DNA from: Clostridium homopropionicum DSM 5847
GTDB lineage: Bacteria > Bacillota > Clostridia > Clostridiales > Clostridiaceae
Reading direction: 5' to 3'
DNA length: 64,000 bases
NCBI RefSeq assembly: GCF_001263795.1
Contig: NZ_LHUR01000022.1
Location: 248,001 to 312,000, forward strand
The notes beneath the pieces were generated by a model that was given only the letters and a program-made list of their open reading frames with translations, made no database searches and had not been told where the DNA came from. Shown piece after piece: positions 7,863 to 15,595 of the stretch (position 1 is the stretch's first letter; every line of letters begins with the position of its first letter). Position numbers and translations under genes: made by a program.

Positions 7863-9608
7863 TTATTTTAGCAGTTCTAAAAGTGTCTCTCCCTTAACTT
7901 CTTCCTCTTTCCACTCTATTACAGCAAAGTTTCCTTTTGAAATTTTATTGACTTTATTAATCCACTCTATCTCATTACTTGCTTTAGCTTTAAGAATCTG
8001 ATTTGCTGTATCCGTTGCATAAAGACTTGAATTAATAACCCACCATTTACTGTTAATACCTGCTCGTTTTAAATCTTCTTCTAACCTGATTGCCTCATAT
8101 ACCGGCGTAGCTTCAGCTAAAGTTACTATTATAACTTCAGTATCATTAGCATTTCTTAGTCTTGGTAAAAGTTTTTTCACTGATTCTGGTGTATCTCCCT
8201 GAGAACGTTGTATTTCCTTATTATAGCTTTCTGTTGAATCTAAAAGTAGTAATGTATGCCCTGTAGGAGCTGTATCAATAACAACTACCTGATTTTCCGA
8301 TTTTTCAACTATCTGCGCAAAAGCTCTAAACACAGCAATTTCTTGAGTGCATGGAGATTTTAAATCTTCTTCTATATATTCTATATCTTCATTACTCATA
8401 GTTTCTCTTGCTTTACTTAAAACTTCTTCTCTATACTTATCAAGTTCCTTTTTCTCATCAATACTACTTAAAGTAATACCATAACTTTCATCTAAAACAA
8501 ACTTCAGATGTGCTGCAGGGTCCGTAGTTGTAAGATGAACCCTTTTACCTTTTTTAGTAAGTCCTAGTGCAATCATAGCTGCTATAGTAGTTTTACCTAC
8601 ACCACCTTTACCCATGGTGAAAATAACTTTTTTATCTGATTTATAAAGATCCTCTACAATATCTTTTACTTTTTGAATTTTATCTACATTTAGCTTTTCG
8701 TTACTATATTTTAGATTATCCTCTTTTAAAAATGCTCTTACATTTTCAAGTCCTGTAACATTGTATGGTCTTAATGGAATCTCAAAAGTTTCTAAGCCTT
8801 TTAAGAGTTCTGGCATACCTTTAAGTGCATTTTGCTGTTTATTGAATATACTAGTTGATAAAGTATCATTAGTATCTTTGAGAATACCATTTATAATAAG
8901 TATTTGATTATTTACTCCTATCTCTTGAAGCTCTTTAGCTGCTCTTTCCCCTTCCTTCAGAGCAGATATTTCAGGACGTGATACAAGTACAAGTGTTGTC
9001 ATAGCTTTATCAGCTAATGTTTTAACTGCGTTTTTGTAAACCTTCTTTTTGTCTTCAAGTCCTGATAATTGACCAAGACAGGATGCTCCATGAGTACTTT
9101 CACTAATAAAATTACTCCAAGCTGATGGAAGTTGTAACATTCTCAGAGTATGACCAGTTGGTGCTGTATCAAATATTATGTAATCGAAGTCTTCTTGAAT
9201 CCTTCGATCTGTTATAACATTTGAAAATTCATTAAAAGCTGCTATTTCAACTGTACATGAACCTGAAAGCTGCTCTTCCATATTCTTTATTACTACATCA
9301 GGTAGCTTCCCACGGTAAGGAGCAACAACGCTTTCTTTATATTCTCTTGCAGCTTCTTCAGGATCAAAGTTAGCTACTACTAGATTTGGTACTTCTTCTA
9401 TTTGAACTCCTTTATTATTTAAATCTGCATTAAATACATCCTGTAAATTTGAGGCTGGATCTGTACTTATAAGCATTATTCTCTTTCCTTGGTCTGCTAA
9501 AGTTATAGCAGTAGCACAGGCAGTAGAAGTTTTCCCAACCCCGCCTTTACCTGTAAAAAATAAATACTTAGTAAAATTTATTTCATTGGGACTAAAATTT
9601 TTGAACAT
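7863..9608 (-). CDS. arsA: Arsenite efflux pump ATPase ArsA
   Basis: Soluble ATPase that energises arsenite extrusion with an ArsB or Acr3 membrane pump. It contains two homologous nucleotide-binding halves, each with a deviant Walker A GKGGVGKT (about residues 20 and 336) and the DTAPTGHT signature (about 148 and 447). Metalloid-binding Cys residues occur in GSCTVEIAAF, GASCLGQL and SPCTQEIAVF. 581 residues, normal for ArsA. It lies 20 nt after arsD. No membrane pump is in this operon; the acr3 gene at 15596-16657 is the likely partner. Confidence 0.96.
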   Translation of the reverse strand: MFKNFSPNEINFTKYLFFTGKGGVGKTSTACATAITLADQGKRIMLISTDPASNLQDVFNADLNNKGVQIEEVPNLVVANFDPEEAAREYKESVVAPYRGKLPDVVIKNMEEQLSGSCTVEIAAFNEFSNVITDRRIQEDFDYIIFDTAPTGHTLRMLQLPSAWSNFISESTHGASCLGQLSGLEDKKKVYKNAVKTLADKAMTTLVLVSRPEISALKEGERAAKELQEIGVNNQILIINGILKDTNDTLSTSIFNKQQNALKGMPELLKGLETFEIPLRPYNVTGLENVRAFLKEDNLKYSNEKLNVDKIQKVKDIVEDLYKSDKKVIFTMGKGGVGKTTIAAMIALGLTKKGKRVHLTTTDPAAHLKFVLDESYGITLSSIDEKKELDKYREEVLSKARETMSNEDIEYIEEDLKSPCTQEIAVFRAFAQIVEKSENQVVVIDTAPTGHTLLLLDSTESYNKEIQRSQGDTPESVKKLLPRLRNANDTEVIIVTLAEATPVYEAIRLEEDLKRAGINSKWWVINSSLYATDTANQILKAKASNEIEWINKVNKISKGNFAVIEWKEEEVKGETLLELLK

Positions 9609-9628
9609 TAGTGCACCTCTTTTCTAAA

Positions 9629-10000
9629 TTAGCAACATCCATCACTACAACCACAACCTTTGGATTTAATCTTTAGTGTAGCTTTAAGGTAGTCCTCTGG
9701 AACTTCTAACATTTCACAAAGTTCTTTATTTGTAGGATAAGTTTTAGTTTTAACAACCTCTCCATCAACCATTGTTACTGGTAATATATCTACACCTTCA
9801 TTGTTCAATAGTCCATTTATAGTCTTATTGTCTACAAAGGCTTGTGGATTACTTGCTAAGTTATGTCTTTCAACTGTAATACCTTTTTTACTTAAACTAT
9901 TTAAAACTGTAGACATTCTTAATAATTCTGGATCTACTGATGGTCCACATACTCCTGTTGAACAACACATTGCAGGATCAAAAATAATCATTTTTTTCAT
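9629..10000 (-). CDS. arsD: Arsenic metallochaperone ArsD
   Basis: Binds As(III) and hands it to ArsA; also a weak co-repressor in known systems. The N-terminal MKKMIIFDPAMCCSTGVCG holds the essential Cys12-Cys13-Cys18 type triad, and the tail ends in CGCSDGCC, the vicinal-Cys pattern of long ArsD forms. 123 residues, normal length. Position between arsR (26 nt) and arsA (20 nt) is the classical arsRDA order. Confidence 0.95.
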   Translation of the reverse strand: MKKMIIFDPAMCCSTGVCGPSVDPELLRMSTVLNSLSKKGITVERHNLASNPQAFVDNKTINGLLNNEGVDILPVTMVDGEVVKTKTYPTNKELCEMLEVPEDYLKATLKIKSKGCGCSDGCC

Positions 10001-10026
10001 AATCTACATCTCCTTAATATATAAAT

Positions 10027-10359
10027 TTATTTGCAACAAGTTTTGTTTTTATAATTACTTTTGCATACACAATTATCTTCTGTATCTGTTATAAGGCTCA
10101 TTAAAAATAAAGCTAGCTTATTTGAATTTGTAATATCTAATGAATAATAATTCCATAGTCCTTCTTTTCTAGCTTTAACAAGACCACATTCCATAAGAAC
10201 CTTCATATGATGTGATAAAGTTGGTTGGGTAAACTCAAAGTTCTCTAGTATATCACATGCACATTTTTCCCCACAAGAAAGAATATCAATAATTTTTAAT
10301 CTACTTGCATCTGATAAAGCCTTAAATATCTTAGCGTTAATTTCATAATTTTTAATCAT
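10027..10359 (-). CDS. arsR: ArsR-family arsenic-responsive repressor (arsRDA-arsM operon)
   Basis: Winged-helix SmtB/ArsR repressor of 110 residues. HTH segment FEFTQPTLSHHMKVL; candidate As(III) ligands in CGEKCACDILENF near the start of the DNA-recognition region, plus extra cysteines in the tail (CVCKSNYKNKTCCK). The start has AGAGGTGAATTA-ATG. It is first in the operon and faces a palindromic operator at 10395-10414 placed between its own -35 and -10 boxes, as expected for autoregulation. Confidence 0.93.
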   Translation of the reverse strand: MIKNYEINAKIFKALSDASRLKIIDILSCGEKCACDILENFEFTQPTLSHHMKVLMECGLVKARKEGLWNYYSLDITNSNKLALFLMSLITDTEDNCVCKSNYKNKTCCK

Positions 10360-10372
10360 TAATTCACCTCTA

Positions 10373-10422
10373 TATAGATAATCTTCTATATATAGTATAG
10401 ATAATTATCTATACAACCACAA
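10373..10422 (-). promoter_or_regulatory. arsRDA promoter with 20-bp perfect palindromic ArsR operator
   Basis: Minus strand: -35 TTGTGG (10422-10417), 17-bp spacer, -10 TATACT (10399-10394). The perfect palindrome GTATAGATAATTATCTATAC (10395-10414) fills the spacer and part of the -10. A second, imperfect TATAGA-N6-TCTATA site lies at 10373-10390, just before the ribosome binding site. Confidence 0.85.
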
Positions 10423-10436
10423 TATACGCAGTTAAG

Positions 10437-10465
10437 TTTACACAAGTTTAACGCTTATATATATT
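10437..10465 (+). promoter_or_regulatory. Divergent promoter candidate for the Trx-like/CcdA pair
   Basis: TTTACA, 17 bp, TATATT on the plus strand, immediately followed by ATCTTCTATAT, which resembles half of the ArsR operator opposite. It suggests arsenic control of the divergent genes, but this is weak evidence. Confidence 0.45.
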
Positions 10466-10541
10466 ATCTTCTATATGCCAACATTGTATGCACGTTTTTT
10501 ATATGTGTTCCTCTAGACTTTTAAAGTTTAACAACCCAAAT

Positions 10542-10574
10542 AAATGACCTGAACATTTTTAGTTCAAGTCATTT
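10542..10574 (+). terminator. Hairpin in the leader of the Trx-like/CcdA genes
   Basis: 13-bp arms with one mismatch (aaatgacctgaac / gttcaagtcattt), short loop, followed by TAATTCT. It lies between the candidate promoter and the first gene. It could be an attenuator or the terminator of a lost gene. Confidence 0.5.
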
Positions 10575-10674
10575 TAATTCTATATTCATAACAAAATTTT
10601 TTAAAGCTTATTTTTCTTAATAATATGCTACGGTATTGCATTTAAGATTTCTTTTACTTCCGAGGAATATAGAC

Positions 10675-10977
10675 ATGAATAAAAGGAACATTATTATAAT
10701 TTCTATTGTTTTTATATCACTCATTACTCTCTTTATAGTTAAAACTTTTATACAAAATGAGAACAAGCCTATAAGTTTTACGGATTTAAAAACTCAGTAT
10801 AATTACATAAAAACTTCTTCTAAACCTTCAATAATTATATTTTCATTTGACGCTGATTGCTGTGAAAACACTAAAAAGTTTTTTAATGACTATAATAGTA
10901 TGGCAAGAAAGCTCATGAAAAATTATGAAGGAAAATTCATTTCATTATTTAATAATGAACTTAAATATAGATTCTAG
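10675..10977 (+). pseudogene. Membrane-anchored thioredoxin-like protein, C-terminal half missing
   Basis: Residues 1-25 form a signal anchor (MNKRNIIIISIVFISLITLF). Then comes the first part of a thioredoxin fold (PSIIIFSFDADCCENTKKFF) with an unusual vicinal Cys pair in place of CXXC. The reading stops after 100 residues in an unrelated tail (SLFNNELKYRF) that overlaps the start of ccdA in another frame. Full-length relatives next to CcdA have a longer domain, so a deletion probably removed the second half of the domain and fused it to the ccdA start. The ATG at 10675 has GAGGAAT upstream. Exported or periplasm-side reductant role is inferred. Confidence 0.6.
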
Positions 10978-11614
10978 CTTAATATCTGTTTTACTTATAG
11001 TTTTTTCTACGGGATTTATAGGTGGACTCAGTCCTTGCACATTTCTAACAGTAGCCTTTATTATTGCATATGTTAGCGGTAATACAAATTACTCTAAAAA
11101 AAGAGGCTTTATTCTATCTCTATTCTTTATATTAGGAATTGCCTTAATGCTTTCTATTCTTGGTGCTTTTGCAGGTTTACTGGGAAATGTACTACTAAAA
11201 ACTGACTTATTAAATTACATTATTGCTTTCGTTTTAATCCTAATGGGATTTTGGTTATTAGATGTGTTTAATTTTTCAGGAAATGGAGTTGACTTTAAAC
11301 ATAGTCTCAAAAATGGAAGTGGTCTTTTAGGTTCCTTTCTCCTTGGAATACCCTTTGGAATATTTGCATCTCCTTGTACTATGCCAATAGCAGCATCAGC
11401 TCTAGCCTATTCTGCCATAAAGGGTAGCCCTCTTTATGGTATGATCTTGATGTTTACTTTTGCTATAGGAAGAAGCCTTCCTTTGCTAGTAGCTGGAACC
11501 TTTACAGGAGTGCTAACACATATAAACTGGTTATCAAAGTATCAGCACACTATTGAAAAAATAGGTGGTATTATAATGATTATCCTAGCACTATATTTTA
11601 TATGGATAGCTTAA
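10925..11614 (+). CDS. CcdA-like transmembrane thiol-disulfide electron carrier
   Basis: Polytopic protein with about six membrane segments that moves electrons from cytoplasmic thioredoxin to an outside thiol protein. Conserved paired-Cys motifs are seen in FIGGLSPCTFL (segment 1) and FGIFASPCTMPIAAS (segment 4), the hallmark of the CcdA/DsbD core. At 229 residues the length is typical. The start is uncertain: an ATG at 10925 overlaps the upstream gene by 53 nt, and ATG 10955 gives a more natural N-terminus, but neither has a good site. It is paired with the broken thioredoxin-like gene and set inside the arsenic island. Confidence 0.85.
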   Translation: MKENSFHYLIMNLNIDSSLISVLLIVFSTGFIGGLSPCTFLTVAFIIAYVSGNTNYSKKRGFILSLFFILGIALMLSILGAFAGLLGNVLLKTDLLNYIIAFVLILMGFWLLDVFNFSGNGVDFKHSLKNGSGLLGSFLLGIPFGIFASPCTMPIAASALAYSAIKGSPLYGMILMFTFAIGRSLPLLVAGTFTGVLTHINWLSKYQHTIEKIGGIIMIILALYFIWIA

Positions 11615-11666
11615 TCCTCAATACCACCTGAATATTTCAATATCATAAAATATAACTTGTATAAAT

Positions 11667-12824
11667 TTACTTACTTGCTTTTATTACTACAAATCTACCT
11701 AAGAAACCAACAATAATTAAAATAACCCCTGCAATTAGATAAATATCGCTTATCTTATAATTATTTAAGATTTGCCTATTTACTGTAGTTCCAATAGCTC
11801 CCCCTACAAACATATTAAATGAAGCTAGAGACATTGCCGTTCCTCTGAGTTTTGGCATAGTTTCTTGTGCTGTACTTACTAGAGTAGACTGAAGGAATAC
11901 AAATGAAAGTCCAAATCCAAACAGTGTAACTCCTATAGCTATTATTAAACTTGATATAGAGAATAGCAATAATGATACTCCTCCTAAAACTCCTGCAAAC
12001 ACAAGAAATTTGTTTTGCATCTTAATCCTAAGTTTTGGTGCCTTTCTTCCTCCAATTACTGTGGCTATACCATAGATTGTTAATATAAGGCCTACTATAA
12101 GTATATTGTATCCTGTTCTATCTTGAACAAATTTTCCTGAATAAGTAAAACTTCCAAATACACTAAACCCAACTAAAAAGATTGTGCCTACTATAGAAAT
12201 CAACTTTGTGTTAGATAAAGCTTCTCCATAAACCCTTCCAAAATTTAATTTATCAATAACTCCTGGAGTCTTTTCAAGATATTTTACCATGAATAAAGCT
12301 ATAATAAATTCAGCAAATCCATATATAAAATAAACCCATCTCCAAGATCCAAAATATGCTATAGCTCCTCCTACTGCAGTAGCTGAAGCACCTCCTAAAA
12401 ACATCATTCCCATAACCTTACCAATGGCACCTTGGCGTTTTTCAGGCTGAAAACTCTCTCCGATTAATGCCATAGTAACTGGAAATATTCCTGCCCCAAA
12501 GGCTCCATTTAGTGCCCTTACTGCCATAAGATAAGGTAAATTATATGCAAAAGCTCCTAACATACTAAATATTGCTGTTCCAAAAGCTGTTATATTTATA
12601 ATTTTGGTTTTTCCATATCTATCTCCAAGAGGTCCAAATACTATAGTAAATAGACCGAATGTTAACATATATGCTGTTACGGAAAGTGCTGCATTACCGA
12701 TACTTATATTTAAGTCTCTAGAAATATCTATAAGAAGTGGTGATACCGCATAATTATCTCCATTAGCAAAAAAAGCCATAATACCTAAAATAAATACCAT
12801 TTTATTTAATTTTTTATAGTCCAT
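11667..12824 (-). CDS. MFS drug/metabolite efflux transporter
   Basis: 385 residues with about 12 membrane segments. The MFS loop 2-3 motif is clear (GPLGDRYGKTKIINI), as are PVTMALIGESFQPEKRQGAIG and GRKAPKL of the second half. It resembles the arabinose-efflux-permease type of drug:proton antiporters. It is transcribed toward ccdA from its own promoter region; an imperfect palindrome at 12840-12861 lies just before the ribosome binding site. Position inside the arsenic island suggests a toxic-compound exporter. I saw no adjacent GAPDH-type gene, so assignment as ArsJ is not supported. Confidence 0.85.
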   Translation of the reverse strand: MDYKKLNKMVFILGIMAFFANGDNYAVSPLLIDISRDLNISIGNAALSVTAYMLTFGLFTIVFGPLGDRYGKTKIINITAFGTAIFSMLGAFAYNLPYLMAVRALNGAFGAGIFPVTMALIGESFQPEKRQGAIGKVMGMMFLGGASATAVGGAIAYFGSWRWVYFIYGFAEFIIALFMVKYLEKTPGVIDKLNFGRVYGEALSNTKLISIVGTIFLVGFSVFGSFTYSGKFVQDRTGYNILIVGLILTIYGIATVIGGRKAPKLRIKMQNKFLVFAGVLGGVSLLLFSISSLIIAIGVTLFGFGLSFVFLQSTLVSTAQETMPKLRGTAMSLASFNMFVGGAIGTTVNRQILNNYKISDIYLIAGVILIIVGFLGRFVVIKASK

Positions 12825-12839
12825 ATTACCCCTCCATTT

Positions 12840-12861
12840 ATACCTTACCCTAGTTAGGTAT
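12840..12861. promoter_or_regulatory. Operator-like inverted repeat upstream of the MFS gene
   Basis: ATACCTT-N8-TAGGTAT imperfect dyad immediately upstream of the MFS ribosome binding site. A regulator-binding role is inferred only from symmetry and position. Confidence 0.4.
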
Positions 12862-12868
12862 GTTGTTT

Positions 12869-12910
12869 TTATTTTTAAAGTAGGAAGTTTCCTTCCTACT
12901 TTAAAAATAA
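12869..12910 (-). terminator. Terminator of the arsR-arsP-ferredoxin-thioredoxin operon
   Basis: Perfect 18-bp stem (12869-12886 with 12893-12910), 6-nt loop GTTTCC, starting 3 nt after the thioredoxin-like stop codon. A/T-rich arms give U-runs on both strands. Confidence 0.85.
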
Positions 12911-12912
12911 CT

Positions 12913-13146
12913 TTAGCCTTTCAATATTTCTTTTATTTCTTCAACCTTTGGAACTCTACCCATCACTTTTACTTTCTCATCCACTACAAGTGCAGGAGTT
13001 CTCATTACTCCATAGGACATAATTCCTTTCATATCTTCTACTTTTTCTACTGTAGCATCAAGTCCTAATTCTTCTATAGCCTCTTTTGCATTAGCCTCTA
13101 AGTTCTTGCAATTTTTGCATCCTGTTCCTAAAACTTTAACTATCAT
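12913..13146 (-). CDS. Small redox-active disulfide (MTH895/TM0996-type thioredoxin) protein
   Basis: 77-residue single-domain thioredoxin-fold protein with the active site CKNC (residues 10-13, GTGCKNCKNLE) and the cis-Pro segment RTPALVVDEKV. These mini-thioredoxins often accompany arsenic and permease genes and may reduce arsenicals or partner proteins. The start has GGGAGGAAATGTA-ATG. It is the last gene of the arsP operon, 143 nt after the ferredoxin gene; an inverted repeat sits between them. Confidence 0.9.
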   Translation of the reverse strand: MIVKVLGTGCKNCKNLEANAKEAIEELGLDATVEKVEDMKGIMSYGVMRTPALVVDEKVKVMGRVPKVEEIKEILKG

Positions 13147-13246
13147 TACATTTCCTCCCTATCTTTAATTTATCCTTATTTATATAATTTAAATTTCATA
13201 TCATTACTTTACGCTGGTAAAATAGTTTAGCTTAGTCGCTATTATC

Positions 13247-13281
13247 TAATCTCTAATCACTACTCTAGCGATTAGAGATTA
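13247..13281. repeat. 12-bp inverted repeat between ferredoxin and mini-thioredoxin genes
   Basis: TAATCTCTAATC (13247-13258) and GATTAGAGATTA (13270-13281) form a perfect stem with an 11-nt loop. No U-run follows on the minus strand, so it may be an RNA stem or processing signal rather than a terminator. Confidence 0.5.
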
Positions 13282-13289
13282 ATGTTTAA

Positions 13290-13532
13290 TTAAGAGCAGC
13301 CACATCCACAATCACAACTTCCCGAAGTAGTTCCCATATCTCCAACATATTCAATAGCTCCTGATGGACAAAGTTTTTGACATCCTCTACAACCATCAAT
13401 ACAACCTTCTGTATAAATTACCACAGGCTTTTCTTTTGTTTTGTCATAAACTCCATGAGTGCATTTATTAATACAAGCTTTGCACTCTATGCAATTTTCA
13501 TAATTAATTACTGGATACCAGTTTTTTGACAT
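13290..13532 (-). CDS. 4Fe-4S ferredoxin-like protein with Cys-rich tail
   Basis: 80 residues. Two cluster motifs: CIECKACINKC (residues about 14-24) and CIDGCRGCQKLCP (about 43-55), the second with altered spacing. The C-terminus SCDCGCGCS is unusually Cys-rich and may bind arsenic or another metal. The start has GGGGGAGTATTT-ATG. It lies 36 nt downstream of arsP, so it probably supplies electrons or metal binding to that permease system. HgcB of mercury methylation also has a two-cluster plan, but no hgcA is near. Confidence 0.85.
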   Translation of the reverse strand: MSKNWYPVINYENCIECKACINKCTHGVYDKTKEKPVVIYTEGCIDGCRGCQKLCPSGAIEYVGDMGTTSGSCDCGCGCS

Positions 13533-13568
13533 AAATACTCCCCCACTCTTATTATTTCATTATAAAAT

Positions 13569-14594
13569 TTACATAAATATATATGCAAAGGCATTAAACA
13601 AGTAACCTATGATGATTATTCCTGTAGAAACTATTGCCACAAAAATTCCTAATAGCTTGCGCTTAACTACTTTACTTAACATAACTATAGATGGTAGTGA
13701 AAGTGCAGTTACAGCCATCATAAAGGATAATACTGTTCCAATTCCTACACCTTTTCCAAATAAAGCTTCTGCTATTGGAAGTGTTCCAAATATATCAGCA
13801 TACATAGGAATACCTACTACAGTTGCAAGCAATACAGCAAATGGATTATTTCTTCCAATTATATTTTCTATTACTGATTGAGGAATCCAGTTATGAATTG
13901 TAGCTCCAATTCCAACTCCAATTAGTACATACAACCATACCTTAGTAATAATACTTTTAACTTGATCTTTTGAATATTCTATTCTTTCTTCTCTAATTAA
14001 TTCTATAATTTCAGCATCAACATTTTCTATCTCTTTAACATAACTTTCTACATATTTTTCAAGGCCTAACTTGTCTATCATAGTTCCACCAATAACAGCT
14101 AATATTAAACCAACAATAACATAGGCTATAGCAATCTTAGGACCAAAGAAAGACATTAACAGTAGTAATGATGCCAAATCTACCAATGGCGAAGAAATTA
14201 AGAAAGAGAAGGTTATACCTAAGGGAAGCCCTGCTGAGGTAAAGCCTATAAAAATAGGGATACTAGAGCAGCTGCAAAAAGGTGTAATGGTTCCTAGAAG
14301 TGCTCCTAATATATTACCCTTAATTCCTTTTATATTTCCAAGTATCTTTTTAGTTCTTTCCGGTGGAAAATAACTTTGAATGTAAGATATTACAAAGATA
14401 AGTACTGACAATAGTATAAATATCTTTATAACATCGTAAATAAAGAAATGTATACTTCCACCTAGTCTTTCTTTTATTGATAAACCAAATACTTTTTCAA
14501 CAAGGAGACGTATAAGTTCAGAAAGCCATGTCATTTTCAGTAATTGATCATTAAAGAATCCAAATATTTGTGTTATTATACTCATTTCAATCAC
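13569..14594 (-). CDS. arsP: ArsP/YraQ-family permease
   Basis: 341 residues, about 8 membrane segments in two blocks joined by a charged cytoplasmic loop (about residues 185-225). The family signature TPFCSCSSIPIFIG contains the paired cysteines proposed to bind trivalent organoarsenicals, and a matching VGIPMYADIFGTLPIAEAL segment lies in the second half. Characterised ArsP members export methylarsenite and aromatic arsenicals, which fits the two ArsM genes in this window. The start overlaps the arsR stop by 4 nt. Related YraQ permeases have other roles, so the substrate is inferred. Confidence 0.85.
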   Translation of the reverse strand: MIEMSIITQIFGFFNDQLLKMTWLSELIRLLVEKVFGLSIKERLGGSIHFFIYDVIKIFILLSVLIFVISYIQSYFPPERTKKILGNIKGIKGNILGALLGTITPFCSCSSIPIFIGFTSAGLPLGITFSFLISSPLVDLASLLLLMSFFGPKIAIAYVIVGLILAVIGGTMIDKLGLEKYVESYVKEIENVDAEIIELIREERIEYSKDQVKSIITKVWLYVLIGVGIGATIHNWIPQSVIENIIGRNNPFAVLLATVVGIPMYADIFGTLPIAEALFGKGVGIGTVLSFMMAVTALSLPSIVMLSKVVKRKLLGIFVAIVSTGIIIIGYLFNAFAYIFM

Positions 14595-14956
14595 CTACCT
14601 TGTATATTTTCATATTGCCTTTTACATGCTGTAACATATTCTTCTGCTTTATTTAGTTTTTCTAAATCCTTTTGTATAGTAGCGTATTCCTTATGACTTA
14701 GTACTATTTTTTCTAATACTTCTTTTAGAAGTGTGTTTTTATCATCTAAATAATAGTATATGAATTGTTCTCGTCTTTCGTCATTTACAAAACCCATATC
14801 TCTTATCTTTGCCAAATGCTTGGAAATTTTAGGTTGAGATTCCTCAAGTATTCCCTGAATTTGGCATACGCACAATTCTTTATGATAAAGTAAAACTAAG
14901 ATTCTTAATCGTGTTTCATCTGACAGTATCTTAAATAAATCTGTAAGTTTATCCAT
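14591..14956 (-). CDS. ArsR-family repressor (arsP operon)
   Basis: 121-residue winged-helix protein: LFKILSDETRLRILVLL, then ELCVCQIQGIL with the CVC metalloid site characteristic of ArsR, and a recognition helix SQPKISKHLAKIRD. It has a longer C-terminal helix than the arsRDA repressor. It is first in its operon, coupled (ATGA overlap) to arsP, and faces a 42-bp perfect palindrome over the -10 region at 15006-15047. Confidence 0.92.
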   Translation of the reverse strand: MDKLTDLFKILSDETRLRILVLLYHKELCVCQIQGILEESQPKISKHLAKIRDMGFVNDERREQFIYYYLDDKNTLLKEVLEKIVLSHKEYATIQKDLEKLNKAEEYVTACKRQYENIQGR

Positions 14957-15005
14957 GTGTTCACATCCTTCTTATATTTATCTTAAACTTTAAATTAATA
15001 ATATG

Positions 15006-15069
15006 ATATAATACTTATATACCCATATGGGTATATAAGTATTATATTCCTATACCTTAGTATTGTCAA
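15006..15069 (-). promoter_or_regulatory. arsR-arsP promoter with 42-bp perfect palindrome
   Basis: Minus strand: -35 TTGACA (15069-15064), 17-bp spacer, -10 TATAAT (15046-15041). A perfect palindrome spans 15006-15047; its centre is ATATACCCATATGGGTATAT. It covers the -10 box and start site, as for an ArsR operator. Confidence 0.88.
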
Positions 15070-15097
15070 TAAAACTGTTATTTCTTTTATAGATATA

Positions 15098-15145
15098 AAA
15101 AACTCAAGCTAAAGCAGATATTAACTGACTTTGGCCTGAGTTTTT
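15098..15145 (-). terminator. Terminator of the arsR-acr3-arsC operon
   Basis: Arms aaaaactcaagctaaag and ctttggcctgagttttt pair (with two mismatched/G-U positions) and end in a U-run on the minus strand, 10 nt after the arsC stop. Confidence 0.85.
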
Positions 15146-15155
15146 CTATATTAAA

Positions 15156-15566
15156 CTATAAATTTATTTCTTTATTTTCTATTCTTTTAGCTAAATCTTT
15201 AACCTTTTCTTCAATTGTTTTTGCTACTTTTATAAATTCTTCATCACTCTTTCCAGTGGGATCATCTAATCCCCAATCTTCCACATGCTTTGCAGGTAAA
15301 TATGGACATACAACATTACAGCCCATTTTTATTGCAATTTGAACTGCTGGTATATCTTGAAGCAACTTAGAGCTTTGAGTTTTGTTCATATCAACATTAT
15401 ATAAGTCCTTTACTATTCTTACTGCATCTTGATTTATTTGTGGTTTTGTTTCAGTTCCTGCTGAGTATGACTCAAACACATCTGCTGCAAATAACTTTCC
15501 TAATGCCTCTGCCATTTGAGATCTGCATGAATTGTGAACACATATAAAAGCTACCTTTGGTTTCAT
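15156..15566 (-). CDS. arsC: Arsenate reductase, thioredoxin-coupled ArsC type
   Basis: Reduces As(V) to As(III). Low-molecular-weight phosphatase fold: P-loop CVHNSCRS at residues 9-16, plus the resolving cysteines in MGCNVVCPYLPAK and the EDWGLDDPTGKS segment of the thioredoxin-dependent family. 136 residues, normal size. The start has AAGGAGGATTTCTATT-ATG. It lies 29 nt after acr3 and provides the arsenite that Acr3 exports. Confidence 0.95.
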   Translation of the reverse strand: MKPKVAFICVHNSCRSQMAEALGKLFAADVFESYSAGTETKPQINQDAVRIVKDLYNVDMNKTQSSKLLQDIPAVQIAIKMGCNVVCPYLPAKHVEDWGLDDPTGKSDEEFIKVAKTIEEKVKDLAKRIENKEINL

Positions 15567-15595
15567 AATAGAAATCCTCCTTAAAGTTTCAATTA

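Noticed and set aside
11667-12824. MFS gene as ArsJ (1-arseno-3-phosphoglycerate exporter)
   Set aside because: No adjacent GAPDH gene, and the sequence looks like a general drug-efflux MFS protein, so location in the arsenic island alone is not enough.
13290-13532. Ferredoxin as mercury-methylation HgcB
   Set aside because: No hgcA-like corrinoid protein is nearby, the gene is in an arsP operon, and the C-terminal cysteine pattern differs.
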